Below, one piece after another: positions 12,665 to 42,700 of a stretch of 64,000 nucleotides of DNA. The translations under genes were made by a program, and so were the position numbers. Source of the DNA: Albula goreensis (Eukaryota; Chordata; Actinopteri; Albuliformes; Albulidae); assembly GCA_022829145.1 (NCBI GenBank), contig CM040764.1:16341361-16405360 (forward strand), given 5' to 3'. Below the pieces are notes generated by a model. It ran no database searches. It had not been told where the DNA came from and saw nothing but the letters and a program-made list of their open reading frames with translations. Position 1 is the first letter of the stretch. Each line of letters opens with the position of its first letter.

Positions 12665-15600
12665 AATATCTTTGCGCATAATATAAATGACCACATGCGA
12701 GAATAACCAGACAAATCATCAAAAACCCTGAGGATTTTGATTTCAGTTAAACATATAACTTTTTCTTCACACCTAAAATAAGTCATATGGATTTCTTTCA
12801 ATCAAGTAAACGTTGGGCAAGGCAATTTTTTATTTTTAGTCACTGCTTTATTTCTTTTAAGTACCTTACAAAACAGAATACCAGTTTGAGACAAACACTT
12901 GGAACGAGCTGTATTCAGAAAAAAACCGCTGTATCTGATGACAGACTGGATACAAAAAATAAAAATCAACATCATCGTAAGTACAGAGTGATGGTGTACA
13001 CATCAGGTGGGGCGGTCAGCGGAGCACCCTCTCTATGATGAAGCACCCTTCGCATCCTGTCGGCCTATTTGGGGATACTTAAACGGGAGTATCGGTTATA
13101 CTACATACATATTCGGCTGTATGCATCACAACTGCAAAAATATTTTGTTTGCAGTTAACTTGTCAACACAATAAACACGATGCTTCAAGAGACGAGATGT
13201 GACAGCAGCACAAACTGAAGCCAAGTGTTGCCTGAATGGAAGGGGAAAATTAGACCGACAGACCACCCAACATGTTTTGGGAGACAATTCGAAAAGCACA
13301 TATTTTCATTTCTACGCACAAGACCACAAAATCGTTGCTTACAAGTCAACTGCTGCATGGGACAAATGGAAGGTAAAAGATTTCCTTCCAGGGGCAAATG
13401 TACATCTAAAGGCGGGGTATGAGTTTGGCTCCTAGCTCAAACTGCCACTTCAAAACTCATTCGTTCCGTTGCTAGACAATCTGCTTGTCTAGACAGGGCT
13501 GCGCTATGGAAGACAGTTACTCGGCAGTTCAGTGCTGGAGCTGGCAGCACGTCTGTAAAATGAACATGTGGAGTAGGTGCGAAAATACACAGTTGTCAAA
13601 TATTTGATTTGACATGTGCTTCCAACATCTCACATTTTCATTACACATCAAACAGCAAACTCCAAATCATTTCTTTTGAGGACTAGACACGTGTACTGGT
13701 AACGTGGGCGCCAAGGAGACAAAAGTAGTGAATACCGCGCCCCTCAAGGTAAACCCTTTGTGGAAAATGGTTATTTTCATTTTTAAAGCAACAGATGAAA
13801 CGGGGTCTTGTGGTTCTGCAATCTCAAGCACCTTTTCACATGTACAAAATACTAAAACCCAAAATGATCAAAATTGTTCAAGTACAAAAACAAAATGAAA
13901 CACAATCAAAAAGATTCAAACAAAATAAAAGAAAATCAAAGAAAACCAGAACCTTAAAATTTACTTCTAGGGGCTCCTCCCTCTAAATCACCAAATGGAA
14001 AGGACTGACAGATTTTATCAACCATTTTCCTATTTTGTTAAGTAAACATATATATTCTTAATAGTGTGTGGTAGAAAAAAACGTTAGCTTATAAGTACTG
14101 TGGGGCCATGATGAACAAGTAGAACATAAACGAAAAAACAAGAGACAAAGCTTTTTCAAATGCCAATTACAGAGGTTTACGATAGAAGCGAACATCCTTT
14201 TCCCAACTGTTTCACATCCACACAAGGTCACTCCGTTCACCGTTTCACTTGAAGTATGTGCTTTAGCTAAACTATTCATCGATATATCAGATTATGAAAT
14301 CAAGCCTATCGTTAAAAACTCGAAATCCCCCAAAACACTTAATGTGTGTCTTTAGTGCATTCGGTAATTTTTTTTCAGTCATTTTTCCATTTGCCAAATC
14401 TTCCCACTCTGTCCATCTTAAAACAAGGACTGCTCATACTGCAGTCGGACTGTAAATATTTAATGTCACTCGTTTGATTTTTGTTATTTCTATACCTCCA
14501 TTCACCATGCGTAAATAAGTGAACGAAGAGAACATCAATGAAAATTATGTTCCCTTAACGTCCGAGCTCAAGCGAATGGATGGACAAACCTTTAGACAGA
14601 ATTGCGAAAATGAAAGAACAAATTCACCCGAAAACCCGAACAATTTCTGGCCGCATCCGATTCCACTGCTTCAGCTCAGTCTCCACGCAGCGAGAACCTA
14701 CAATGCTAGAGAAACTTCTGCAATTTCGGAAGCAGATTCGTTCCAGAGAGCAGAGAGGGAAGCCGACCAGAAATTGTAAGATGGTAATAAACAAATGAGA
14801 AAAAACCTTTTTTCTTTAAAAAGCTTACCAAACATTAATCAAACAATACGGTTGGTTTACATGTAATAAAACAAAATTCTTCAATGCAAACTTGATATGT
14901 AGTATCCTGGTTTAAAACAATAATCGCATTCCTTCGATATCAATTATCGCTCAGTTTCTCACACTTCCAACACTAGAAGGCTATTTAAGGATTCTCAGAA
15001 TTCTACAGCCTAACTACATCAAGTGAAAATCAAATTTCTTTCAAATGGAATGATTTTCCATACAGCTTCAATATAGATTTTCCATATAGCGTTTTCCTCA
15101 TCTGAAACCCCCGATTCCAAAAATAAATCAAGTGTCTGTAATCTGTTCAGCACTGCGCCCCAGCTTCATGTCAGATATACCGTCTCAATATTTTAGAGAC
15201 CCTTGTACACAATTATGCTCGAACAAAAATATTAACCATGACATTAAATTGAACTGCAATTGTTGTTGTTGTTTTTTTTATTTCAAAAGAATTAATTATT
15301 TTCGGACATCTGTCAAAGTGTACAGGAAAAAGTGCATTGAACTTGTGCGGAAGAGTCACATTGACTTATTCAAACAATTACTAGTGTTGTGTGATTTTTC
15401 TAACCTGTTAACGAAAAATAATGTAGATGCATTCAAGAGAAAGCTAAAAAAAAATCCCCGGGTGCACAAAACAAAAAACCTGGCAGAACAACCTCAGAAC
15501 ACCCTTACGGAATTTGTAAAGCTTCTAATCTCATAGAAAACACGATTTGAAGAGAGCACATCATAAGAAGCACACCCCTCGCATCTCTCGCTTGGCCAGC

Positions 15601-16163
15601 TTCAACCATTAACTATATAAGATTTGGAACTGAAGTCTTGCTTTTTCTGCTGATTGGTTGATATAATGTAGCTAATGACACGTCGCGCATGATTAGAACA
15701 GGGTTACCGTGGTGCCGCTCCTGTCAAGCGATAAAACCGTAGAAAGACTTTACTGACTATTAACAATGGAAGAGTCGAACAGCCAAGGGCAGAAGGCACT
15801 TCTGACAACTCTACCATTGGCTTTTACCCCCCTAAAAGTGCAAACGGTACGGGCAGCCGTCATAGCTGCCGTAATTGTACGCATAAACGTGAAACTCCTG
15901 ACTCAAACCCATACAGCCCAGCACTTTCACTCGAAAAAAACTCGTCACATCAACCCGACATGGGGTTTTTATTGGCTGTCATTCTGAAAACCATATGAAC
16001 CTATAATAGGTCTCTTGTGTTAAGAGTTCTTGAAAGCTTCCTTCAAGCAGCTGAAGATTTTTAACGACAGTTAATTCTGCTATGCAAATAAAAACAAAGA
16101 CAGACACACTACCTCAAACACAGATACTAAGAGGTTTGTTAATTTCTTTGTAAATATATACCA

Positions 16164-16192
16164 TATGTATATATAAATATATATATATATAT
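16164..16192. repeat. AT-dinucleotide microsatellite
   Basis: Impure run of TA/AT dinucleotides in the region downstream of pik3r2. Confidence 0.8.
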
Positions 16193-17652
16193 CCGTAACT
16201 ATATGTGTGCATATACAATACATACACGTTAACAGTACTGATAATAAGTGCTTAGATAACAAATCTAAAGGACAATTTCCATGCTTTCTCTTGTTTTTGT
16301 TTTGATTTTTTTTTAAATTTCATACACCACTGCATCCAAATACAGGAGAACAACAGGCTTGATGTGCTAGAGGGAAAAGAAAGTCCTTCGATTGGGCAGC
16401 ATCCGCATGACACCATGCAGCAGGTTTTAACAGGGAGCAGAAAGAGGAAACAAAACCTTTAGCTCACAGGTAAATTCCCTTCCAGCAATCAAAAACTCTA
16501 CCTGCCGGTCAAACAACTTTAGTGATGCATAAAGTAATTATTATTCTGGAATTTTTGTAACTAAGCTCTCCAGTTCAGTAAATCAGCTTGTGTAGAAAAT
16601 AAGTCTACATGAGGAAGAGACAGTATTGCAAAAGAGCAATCTAAAAGACAGTCTGCTAAACGTATCTGGCTGACAGCTTTCAGGGTCAGAGAGTCAAATG
16701 TCAAAAAGAAAGCATATCTGTACCACCCTGTTGCTAAGATACAGCTTGGTGTGGGTACTGGTCTATTGGCATTAAAAGAAGAAGAGGGAAATCTTGACCA
16801 TCATGTCTTCGTCTGTACGGACACAGGTTTAGTTGCAATAAAAGAAAACTTAAAAAGAGGAGGGGGTTCCTAGTCAGATGCCCTGCAGAGGTGAGACACA
16901 CCAAACCTTTCAGACGAAATCATCTGCCATCACATACAGTACACTCATACATTCCCCCAAAGCTACACGCACACAACTGCCCGCCACTTCCACCCCACAA
17001 AAAGATGCCATAAAACAAGATACTGCTCTTCCTTTTAAACTGGCACAGCCACACTCTTCACATCCTGTTATAGGAAGTATCTCAAAAAGATACTCCTTAA
17101 TGATACGCAAAACAAAAAAAATATCCACAGCAGCTTCATGGCATGAAAAATCTCTGGAAAGATCTTTCTATGTCTGTTGTTTCCAGTCCATCCCTGTCTC
17201 TGAGGGCTTTTCCTACACAGTGGACACTGGCTGCGATAAAGCTATAAGCAGGAGGCTTTAAAAGGATCCAAGGTCCAAGAAAACAGACCCCTTCTAATCA
17301 CCTGGGTTTCCCCAAACCTCTAAATCAGCCAATTTCATCAGTGGCCCCTGCCCAACTGCACCCCACCCTGGGGCTCAAGGCAAGTCCTCTTCTGTTTGTT
17401 TCTTCAAGTGTTAAGAACTGGAGGGGGATACTTTAACACTTCTAAATTTTAGAAGAGGTCCTGATTGGCGGGAAACACAAAAATAATGCACCAAAAGCCC
17501 CATTTCTCTAACCTTCTTCAATTCTGACCTGCATCCCTGAAATGCAGGTGCTTATTTGTTTTACATGTTTTGAATGCAAAGGATCATGGGTACTGTTGTT
17601 TTTTCCTCCTCTTTGTAGTTTTCATATATTGTGCCAACTGAGGATAGGAAAG

Positions 17653-17677
17653 TTTTTTTTTTTTTTTTTTTTTTTTT
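17653..17677. repeat. poly-T tract in the pik3r2 3' UTR
   Basis: Twenty-five T residues, which read as poly-A on the pik3r2 transcript about 60 nt after its stop codon. It could prime oligo-dT internally in cDNA libraries and give a falsely short 3' UTR. Confidence 0.9.
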
Positions 17678-17735
17678 GGGGAGGGGGGTTGTAGTTCGCT
17701 GTTGGTGTTCTGTCTGTTGCCCCAGATCTAGATGC

Positions 17736-33414
<15,679 letters not shown>

Positions 33415-35643
33415 TTTCTGTCAGAATACGCAATTTGACAAAACAAAGAAAAGAAAAGAAAAAGACTCCGGGTGGTTCCAGCTGCCCAGAGCAGGGTGAG
33501 AGGTAGAGGCAGATGGAACCAGGGCAGGGTGGGGTGGAGTGGGGGCGACTCTTGCTGGACACACCCCTGCTAACCGAAGCTCCGGAGCATTGCTGTCTAG
33601 GAGGCAGGGGGAGGGTGCGGGCGTGGCGTGGCGTGTTTGGGGTGGAGAGGGGATGCTGTGCGCTCAGACCTGACCTGTGTTGGTGCAGTGAGGTGCTTTC
33701 CTCAGCTTGAACCCCCTGTTTAACCAAACGATGGAACAGAGGGACCACGTTGGCAACATGCTCGTTCCAGCGGGGGGCAGGGGTTGGAGGGGGCTCTTTC
33801 CAGTGGCCTGAGACAAGGAGGGCTCTGCTTCTGTCTGAGGAATGGAGGCGGAAGCGCTGATTTTCTTCTCCTGAAGGGGGCACACTTGTCTCAAACCTTT
33901 ACAGCTCTCCTGTGGTTCAACTGCAGAGGAAAATATGAACATTTTAATTTCAGGCAACAACCTGACTGACAACTATACCTTGACACACTTAGGATGTGTC
34001 AAAATATGAGCACATTAAAATACTCATGCAGGTGTGTACTATTTGAGAGCACTAAGAAGGTGATAATTAAACAGGGCATACTGTTATCTAGTAGTTATTA
34101 AAAGCTCTGACACCGCCCTTGGCCCTAACTACCATCACATCCACTGAACCTTCCGTAAGATAGCTTAAAATAAGTGAATAGTAGGTGGGCTTAACTAACT
34201 GAAAGAACAAAGTCGCTACATAAAGAAACTGTTTCAAACCAACATTATTTCCATTAGCGAAACCACAAGCCCTCAGCTATCACTTTTAATTTCCAGTCTT
34301 CACGTGATCATTATTTAGTTTCCCAATATTTCCATGGTAGACAATTCAGCTAATTAAATGTGATGATGGCAGTCAAAAGATGCTATGCAAATATGAGTGG
34401 GTTTGTTATTGATTATTAGCACAGGGAAGCAGTGCTTGTAATTGTCTTGCAAATGCCTGCAGTTCATTATTTTACAAATGTGGCACTTTGTCTACAATGG
34501 CCACACTGGAGTTTTTACAAAAAACAAACTGTCTTAAAGAAACAAAAATTACAGAGCTAGGGGAATAGCTCTGTGAATATTTGTTCATAAATTCAATAAC
34601 AATTCAAGGCTGTAACTATTTGAGGCTGTCATAATGAACTGTATAAGTGCCACACAATTTAATAATGAAAATCCACATGATAAAACTTCCATCACTTAAA
34701 CTTAAAGAATTTAATCCTATCGATTGAAATTGTTACATAACTTGCCCCCTTATTTTTAAATAGGCTACTCTTATTTTTGTAGCAACCAACAAACAAACCA
34801 TTAGAGTTCCTGTCATCTTTTAGACATACATGTCTTACATACATGTGTACCAGTAGTTGGTAACTGCAAAAAATAATACTCATGTGTTATGCTTTTTCAT
34901 ACAGCTAGCTTCACTTTTCCTTTTGTGTGTCTTGTGTTTTTGTACCCATTGTGTCATATGAAGAAGATGTATACAACCAATCACAACCGGAAATAGATTT
35001 CACTGTCCAACTTGTTCATTTTTCCATCAAATATTCTCTAGCAACAATGCCAAGACATGATGTATTTTTGGACGATGACTACTTAGTGCTGGGCAGTTCT
35101 GAGTTGTTTTGGGCAGTTCAGACACATTACCCAGTACTGGGCAAAAGCCAAAGCACTTTACTCATGCTCAGAGACATCGCCCCTCCAAACGAGGACCCCA
35201 GATGACTGCCAGTGAGGATGAAGTTCATGGGGAGACTAGCCTTGGGTGAAATGTCTCCAGAGGACAACACACTATTGATTCAAGTGAGGACAGTCTTCTA
35301 TCTCCTGGAATTCAAGAATGCGCTCACAAGTGCACACACAGGAATGAATGCACATGCACACACAAATACACATCCCCTTCCACGATATATAGCCTGCAAG
35401 CAGCCCCTTGTTTCTAAGAGACACATAAAGAAAGCTTTAAATTAGTGTGTGCCAACTACAAGGCATTTCAGGCCAATTAGAACGAGTAACAAAGAAGGAT
35501 TCAGTGCAGTGTTTAAACCCTTTGGATTCCAACATCAAAAGGTCTCACTTAAGATGATGTCAGATTAGCAGAACTCACAGAAGCAAAGCCAAACTATCCA
35601 ACACTACACACTTTGCTCTACTGGCAGATAGAAGTGAGAAACC

Positions 35644-35670
35644 AAAAAAAAAAAAAAAAAAAAAAAAAAA
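35644..35670. repeat. poly-A tract
   Basis: Twenty-seven consecutive A residues. Possibly the tail of an old plus-strand retroposon, though no recognisable body was seen upstream. Confidence 0.9.
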
Positions 35671-38600
35671 GGTTGCAAGCTGCAAGAGACACAACAGTCT
35701 GTTCAAGTAATTAAATAATCTAGTGAGAACAATGACTGCAGTATGACTTCACACTTGTCACTAACACAAGTAAGATAAGCACACTCATAAAAGCACTGAG
35801 CAAAATCTTATTATGAGATGGAATTTCTCCTATTCTGGTGTTGTGTAACAAAGAATGCTGGACACACACATATCGTAAATTCTGCTGACCTTAATTTTGA
35901 AATTCTGAACCATCAGCCAGCTGTAGTGAGGATCTAGTTAGCTGAGCCTGCGTGCAGAACACTCTGAACGGCCAGTTTTTCCTCATGCATTCCTTTTTTG
36001 AGTATTCGGACATTTGTCGAGCAGCTCTTCCCCTCATTTCTAATTGCAGACCCAAGAAATCCATTGCAGATGGCGGCACGGGCATTCTCTGCTTCATTCA
36101 GCAGACAGCGGGTTAAAATAAAGACCTTCGAGGGTTTGCGACTGTCATATTTCAAAAGACCGAAGAGGAAATCCCACAAAATAAGGCCTCCTTTTTCTCC
36201 TGAGACGTAATGAAAAGATGCGCAGGGACTACCCACTGCTTTCCCTCAAATGAATTCCTCAGTACACATGATTGTCCTTTTTGAAAAACCACATATGAGC
36301 ATTATGAATTAACCATTAAGTCAATGACATCAGACAAAGCTGGATTACACAGCAACTTTTACCTGCATAGTAACCATAAACCTACACTCGTTCAGTTATA
36401 CAAACTGGGTTTCTGGTGTACATTAATGTTGGTAAATGCTGTCATCTGCATGCATGCATACTGACAAGTAAATTGTAAAACGATGAATATCTGAATATCG
36501 TAATTATGATATTTTGGCCAGTGCTTCAACACTGAAAACTTCTAATACCTGCTGCAGCTGCCTTCTTGCATCTTCTCTTTGTCGATCTGAGTTTCAGGAA
36601 GACGTAGCTTCACTGGAAGCACCAGCAAATAAATTCAGCCGACCACAATGAACAATTCAATTGAGAGCAGGTCAAAGCTTCTAAGGCCCAATCGAACGGC
36701 AGAAGAAAAAAAAAAAAAAACCCTGCCACCTTTTTAAACTCCTACATCTGCACCTTCAAACCAAATGTTCAGGACAAGGCATGGGACGAGGTGTAAATTC
36801 CGGCCCAGACTCCATTCCACCAAAATGACGCAGTAAACAGACTAGGGTTCAGCGGGAATGACCCATTGCCGTCTCGCCTGTTCCGTCAATCTGCTGGACA
36901 ACCAAGGGACGAGGAAAGGCTACCCAAAAAATGCAGTAGCCTTCTCCATTCTGAGATGGGAGTTGGTCGGAGGTTTTTTGGGTCTTATTGTACCTCTAAT
37001 GGGGGAGTGGTGGCAAAGGGGGATGTTGGCAGCTGAAAACTGAGCACCAAAATGGCGACGCATACAAGGGATCCTGGAACCAGAAGGATTACGCTCCCTC
37101 AGAGCAGGACGGGGGGCTGCGACACAAGCTGCAACCGCCATGTCTTCAGACCTCTTTCCATGTGTTACGTGAGATTGGCTTTACTTGCAAAGCGATGAGT
37201 CACTGAATCGAGGAGGAGAGCCACCGGAATTTCGGCAGAGGGGTCAGTGAATTGGCTTTGTTTTGGGGTGCACACTCTCTCATGTAATGAAACAAAAGTA
37301 AAATCACAACAGTACATCACTTCGACCTTTAAAATGGAGGTTGGTCTTCTACACCACGGCCACGGCAATCCACCCCCACCCCCCCATAAACCCTTTTAAA
37401 AGTGTCGATTCTTTAAGCCCAAAAACATCCACTCAGAGCAAGCCCTCGATGGGACACAGAAAATGACTATACCGTTTTCCCCCTCAAATTCTTAAATAAA
37501 TGAAACCCCTGCCCCTCCCCCACCAGCACCCAACTCTCAACTTCGCCTTCGTAAAAACAAGACACAGCACACAAGGATCTACGGACACAGTCACGCAGAA
37601 CGCCCTGTTTGAAAGAGCAGACGGGAGTTTGCAGTAATAACACTCTCCATAATGACTATCCACACAGAAGGCATTCCGCAGGGCAACACTCACCCCCACC
37701 TTTGGGCACACAGACAACTGGACCGGCACGGCACAGCAGGATTACAGTTCCAACAACCTCCGTCCGGAAGAGGGGGGGGAAAAAGTGCCAGTGGACACGT
37801 GGCACTGGCATGCCCAACCACAGCCTACAATCCTCACGCCATCGCGCACCCCCCTCCAAAAAAATTCATCTCTTTCCCTCTTCTTTTTTTTTTTTTTTTA
37901 CCCCCCATTTTTATTCAAACTCAATCTTGCTACTCCCGCACACTCAGTACTTGTTTGCTGTTTGCTGCTGTTGTGGTCTTCTTGGTTAAAAGACATTTCA
38001 AAAAAGAAAAAGTATGAGATTTTTTTTTAGAAAAAACGTCATCAATAAAACTGTCACCATAACTTGAACAGATGAGCATCATCATAACTACAGTCCGGTA
38101 CAGAGGCAAAGGTAGCACTTCAGGACAGCAGCCTACGTTTTCATTCTCTGCATCTCTCTATTTTTCCCCCCGCTACTTTCCCAGTTTGGATGGAGCACTT
38201 TGTCCACTGAAGTACCCGTGCGCACTAAAAAAAGGGGAATTTTACAATTATATAAATAAATAAAAGAAGGAAAGTCACTGTTGCTAGAGAGAGGGGAAGC
38301 TAAGCGGTCTCATGGCTTCTGATTGGCCAGTGTGTTACCATGTGATGAGGAATCACCAGAGTAGCTCCAACAAATCAAGGAAATGTTCTAATATTAGAAA
38401 ATGTATCTAGGCAGTGATCAAGCATCTGACCTCCTAACTCCACCTTCTTTACACTTCGATTACCAGCATCTCAGGGAGCATGTGAATTTTTACATTTGCA
38501 TGACAATGGCAATAAATGTAAACAGAAAATATGTGTGGGTTTTATTTTTTCCTCCTCACATCTGTGAAACACCAAATGACAGTTCATCTGAATTCATTCT

Positions 38601-40379
38601 GCAACATTTCAGATATTCTCTGGGGAAAGTACTTGAAAACATTGATTCATTCATTTAAAAGAGAAAGTCTAGTGATTTCCTTTATTAAACCATTACACTG
38701 TGTGCCAGACCAAGGAAATCAAAACCTCTGCAGGATAGATAAAAAGTGTTGTTGGCCTATCTTCAATAACTTATAACTTAAGTCTTTTTTAATATTACCA
38801 ATGTTTTGCACCTCCTACAGACATGGGACACACAAACTTTACTGTATTAAGATGAAAGCAGTCCAAGGATGAAACTAAATACAAGCAAAAGTGCATGCAA
38901 AGAGAGGCTTGAGTTCAATATTTGCTTCTAAAAGCCTTGAACTGATTAATACTTAGTCATAAAGAAAATCTGTCGCAATATAATTTGTCGCTTTAATTAC
39001 ATGAGTAATGATGCAAATATGTGGAGATGCAATCGATTCGTTAAAAATTCCGGCGGAGTCGCAAATCCATAAAGACATATGGGGACGGTCAGCTGCACGC
39101 TCTCCTGGGATCACCAGCAGATTGCTCTAATCACTCGGTGCTTTCATGTTAAATAATAAAGTATCCTCTGTCTCCAAACCCGGCCAGCCTGCTGGGTGAG
39201 CGCGAGTACGCACAGCCTTGTCTGCTCGAAGTAGTTGTCACTAGACAAATGGCAGTCGGCATGCACCTTATACCATGGTACAAAATCGTGGTATCACTCT
39301 CTACCAACATGGAAATTGCGGATAAAAAATGAGCGTATTGTATTGACATTCAGAACACTAGAGAGCAAAGTTTCACACTAATTCACTCTCCTTGGAGGGA
39401 TTACGTATGTTTTAATTGAATAAAAACGATGGATATACTGACGCTGGTTCGCTATATTAACGGTATATATCTGTAGGTACCCAGTAATAACGCAAGATAT
39501 TTCAAGTAAGAAATGGGGACATAACGTGGAGGGAGTGTATAAATTATAGCAGGTAATGTAAGATCATACATTTTGCTGATGTTAATCGAGAATAGCGAGA
39601 ATATTGGCGAGACTTAGTCAACTGCCTATCATCACCTTGCTAGCTTGCGAACTTATATCTTAAGTACAAAATCGGAAAGAATCTAGGAATTCTAAACAGC
39701 TAACACAAACTAAAAATAACGTTATAAAATATCTTAATGACTTAATGAACGGCTGATTGAAGATAACCCCATTACATCAACTAGCTAGTCGACTGACTCG
39801 ACCAGCTAGGATAGCTTCATACATGATAATAGCGATCCTTGCTTATAAACACTCGAAAAAGGTGAACTAGCTATAGCTCACTTACGAGCTAAATGTGTAT
39901 TCAGTTCCACGGAGAATGCCCTAGAGTAATGTACTTTACAAACGTTAGATTTTTCACCTGTGCAAAACTCAAAATCCATGTTGCTAACAGTGCATTATTA
40001 CAATGTACAGTAACGTTAGCTGCCACACGTCGGACTATCTTCACTTATCTAACAGTGCTGGGCGGACAAGGCTCCCGATAGCAACAGTAGCTATAGCTAT
40101 GTATGCTAGCTATAGCGATGCTTACAACGCCACTCGGAGGACAGTGGCTACCTAACCACTGCTCGCTAAATTGCTACTTCGCCCGCTAGCCGTATCCACA
40201 GACGCGCAAATACAGTTAGCTGTTCAGGTTATTAGCTTGCTAGCTAAAAGTTGCAAAGTTGTGTGCATGGCTAAGCCAGGTTAGGTATTGGAAGCATATG
40301 ACACCTAACTAATTTGTTACGAGCTACCTAATCTAGGTTGCTATGCAATATGCACAGCTCTGCACACTTGTAGCTCTTC

Positions 40380-40720
40380 CACCATTTTACAGTTCAGTAA
40401 CATTACATTAGAAATGCGCAAAGAACTTAAAAAGCTCACCCACAAAACTTTCTTCACACTTCCAGAACTCACGAAGTTTCCCTGGACTGTTTCTTTACTA
40501 AAACTTGAAAGATATTATCTTTTAAAGCAGCCTGTTTAAAACCACGACAAACAATTTTCCCTCTTCTTCTCTCGTTCTCCTCTTTCTTACCGCAAGAACT
40601 TTTACCTCCTAGCACAGCCATGTTCCAGCACCGCACAGAGGCGAGGACTGAAAAATGTGAATGCGGGAACAGTACTAGAACGGAAACAAACGAACAAAGT
40701 CGGTAAAAGACGGAATCCAC
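40380..40720 (-). promoter_or_regulatory. candidate distal promoter / first exon for pik3r2
   Basis: On the minus strand a short exon-like stretch near 40620 has ATG in a good context (GGAACATGGCTGTGCTAGGAG) followed directly by GTAAAAG, a plausible donor, in a CpG-containing region. It could be a 5' UTR exon of pik3r2 carrying an upstream ATG. Joined to the exon at 33417 it would not be in frame with p85. No downstream exon of another gene was found. Confidence 0.2.
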
Positions 40721-41699
40721 AACGGAAAGTTAAATGTGTCGTTGCTGTAGCCTCGCACAGCATCAGGATGATGCAGGTGCAAGGTTATTTTTTCTGAGGG
40801 CGTTTTCAGACCGGTCACGTTTAGAAAGTTTGTCCTGAAACCGTTAGGATGTTTGAATGCTGAACACAGAACATCTGATAGGATGACTTTTACATCAGGA
40901 CCATGTCATGTTTGGAGAAAGGTAATGAAGCCATATTACCAACAAACCCATATTACCTGTTCTCAACAAGATGATGGACCCGTTATGGTATGGCAAGTCA
41001 TCCCAAAGGAATCATTGGACCCTACTGTTGCTCTGCATCACAATTACAGCCAAAGCATGCAAAACCATTTTAGGTGAGGAGAGGCTTGTCAGCTCTCATA
41101 CCCTGAGTAAAAGACAAGCTCACACAGTCCCACACCATACCTTTCATCTTATGCTTTTATTGATGCTGAATCTTTTATGCGAGTTGTATTGTTGGAAACT
41201 CTGAGTAAACATTTCATTGCAGATGTGTATATCTGTATTCTTTGCATGACAGTGACCAGTCTGAACTTTGAACTCTCATGCATTTACTTGAACACTCCTA
41301 TATTTGTGTTACATAGTAATATTCAGAGTGATTTTATGAACCCTCCATCCCTCAGACACCCTCCAAACACTTCCCAGTTATCAGGTCTAAACATTTTTAA
41401 ACCCTTATTGAAAGTTCTGGGATAAGAAGTGTGGCGTAGATTTCCTTATCTCTCAAAGCACTGGAGGCACTCCTTGAAGAATGATCCAATATTCCACTAG
41501 AAACTGAGTCTTGAGTTAGTTATCCAAAATTGTTCAGTGTTTCCATAGTGTTGAAGGGGAAGGGAAAAGGTACATGTTATATAGGAATATGTACACATTC
41601 TGGCTTGGTTTGTATTCTTCCCAGATTCTACCTGTTCAGCATCAGGGGAATTCAACCTTTTTTCATCATCTACCCTAACTCAGCTTCTAGTCTAAGTGA

Positions 41700-42180
41700 T
41701 AAGTGCTCCCCCACCTGGACTGCTTCAGCTCTAGCCTTGCTGGCTTTCCAGCATCTACTATCAGACCTCTTCAAGTTATCAAGAATGTCACGGTAAATCT
41801 GATCTACATCCTCCCAAGCCGCACACCCATGTCACCCCCCTGCTCACTGCTGACTTTGGCTACCTTATATGGTTCACATTAAGTTTAAAACACTGGTGTT
41901 AGCCTATTGGGCTGCTAAAGGAACAGTCCCATCACCTTACAAAAGATCATCAGACCCTACCCAGCTGTCAGAGGTCTGTTCTGCTGCTACAGGACACCTG
42001 TTGTCTCCCCTTCTATGTGTTCGCACCTCCCAGTCATATGTGCAGTCTGTACTGGCCCCCTGGTGGTGAAATGATCTTCCCACTGAGATCAGGACAGCAG
42101 AAACACTGACCACCTTTATGCAAATACTCACCTTTTTTAGACTGCAGCTCTCCCTGCCCTCCTTGGCTTTTACCCTGTAG
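41700..42180 (+). mobile_element. degenerate LINE fragment (RT C-terminus)
   Basis: Translated pieces recover the conserved C-terminal region of fish non-LTR retrotransposon reverse transcriptases: a THVTPLL-type stretch, then IKFKTLVLAYWAAKG, then VLAPWWWN with LPTEIRTAETLTTFM. They are broken by frameshifts and stops. The family could be L2/Maui- or Rex-like and was not resolved. It is a short, 5'-truncated, inactive copy. Confidence 0.65.
42054..42067 (-). promoter_or_regulatory. weak CTCF-like motif inside the LINE fragment
   Basis: Reverse complement reads ACCACCAGGGGGCC, close to the CTCF core. The same bases encode the conserved LAP.WW of the LINE open frame, so the match may be incidental. 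Confidence 0.25.
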
Positions 42181-42700
42181 TTAGTAGTTATCTCAGTTCT
42201 GCTGGATCATTCACTGCTCTTAGTCATTTAATTTTTCTTCACACTGCACTTAGCTGCTACTCCTTACTCATTCGGTTACTGCTAGCTGAATTATGTGTCG
42301 TAGGACTTCAACAGGTTTTTCTACTGGGTCCCAGTTTTATCCTTTGTTTCCACTTCTGGCCCCTGTCCCTTTAGGAATTTGTGCACGAGATCCCTGTTTT
42401 ATGCTCTTTATGTTATAAATCACTCAGGATGAGGTCATCTGGATGAGGTCATGCTGAATATCTGTTAGGTAAGTAATTGTCATTACAGTAAATAACCAGC
42501 TGTGGCAACAAAACAGCATTATAGATCCACAAACACAAAAAATTGGGGTTGTTTTTAGAACATGATAACTGAGGGTGGGTACCTTCCACAAGCACTAGCT
42601 TTGGCCATCTCGACAGGAAAAATTGCTGCCCACCTTGAAAATCAGCATTAGTTTTGGTCAGTAACCTAACTGCATTAAATTATGACGTGAAGTGATTTGA

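Larger units (their letters stand above)
10649..17735. other. intergenic: ifi30 promoter side and pik3r2 3' UTR side
   Basis: About 7 kb with no recognised protein gene. The ifi30 5' UTR and promoter lie just above 10648. The pik3r2 3' UTR begins below 17736, and its end could not be fixed; several AATAAA-type motifs exist on the minus strand, for example at 15968-15973. The longest open frame (15132-15536, plus strand) has no recognisable domain. A palindrome, a CTCF-like motif and an AT microsatellite are listed separately. Confidence 0.5.

Noticed and set aside
15132..15536. 134-codon plus-strand open frame with a Cys run and a basic C-terminus
   Set aside because: No domain, no splice context, low-complexity T-rich segment in the middle; probably chance.
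34927..35205. 92-codon plus-strand open frame
   Set aside because: No recognisable motif and no flanking exon structure; length is within chance expectation.
36549..36586. 38-nt minus-strand exon-like segment with CAG and GTATTA borders
   Set aside because: Could be a pik3r2 5' UTR exon, but support is only two dinucleotides; not listed as a feature.
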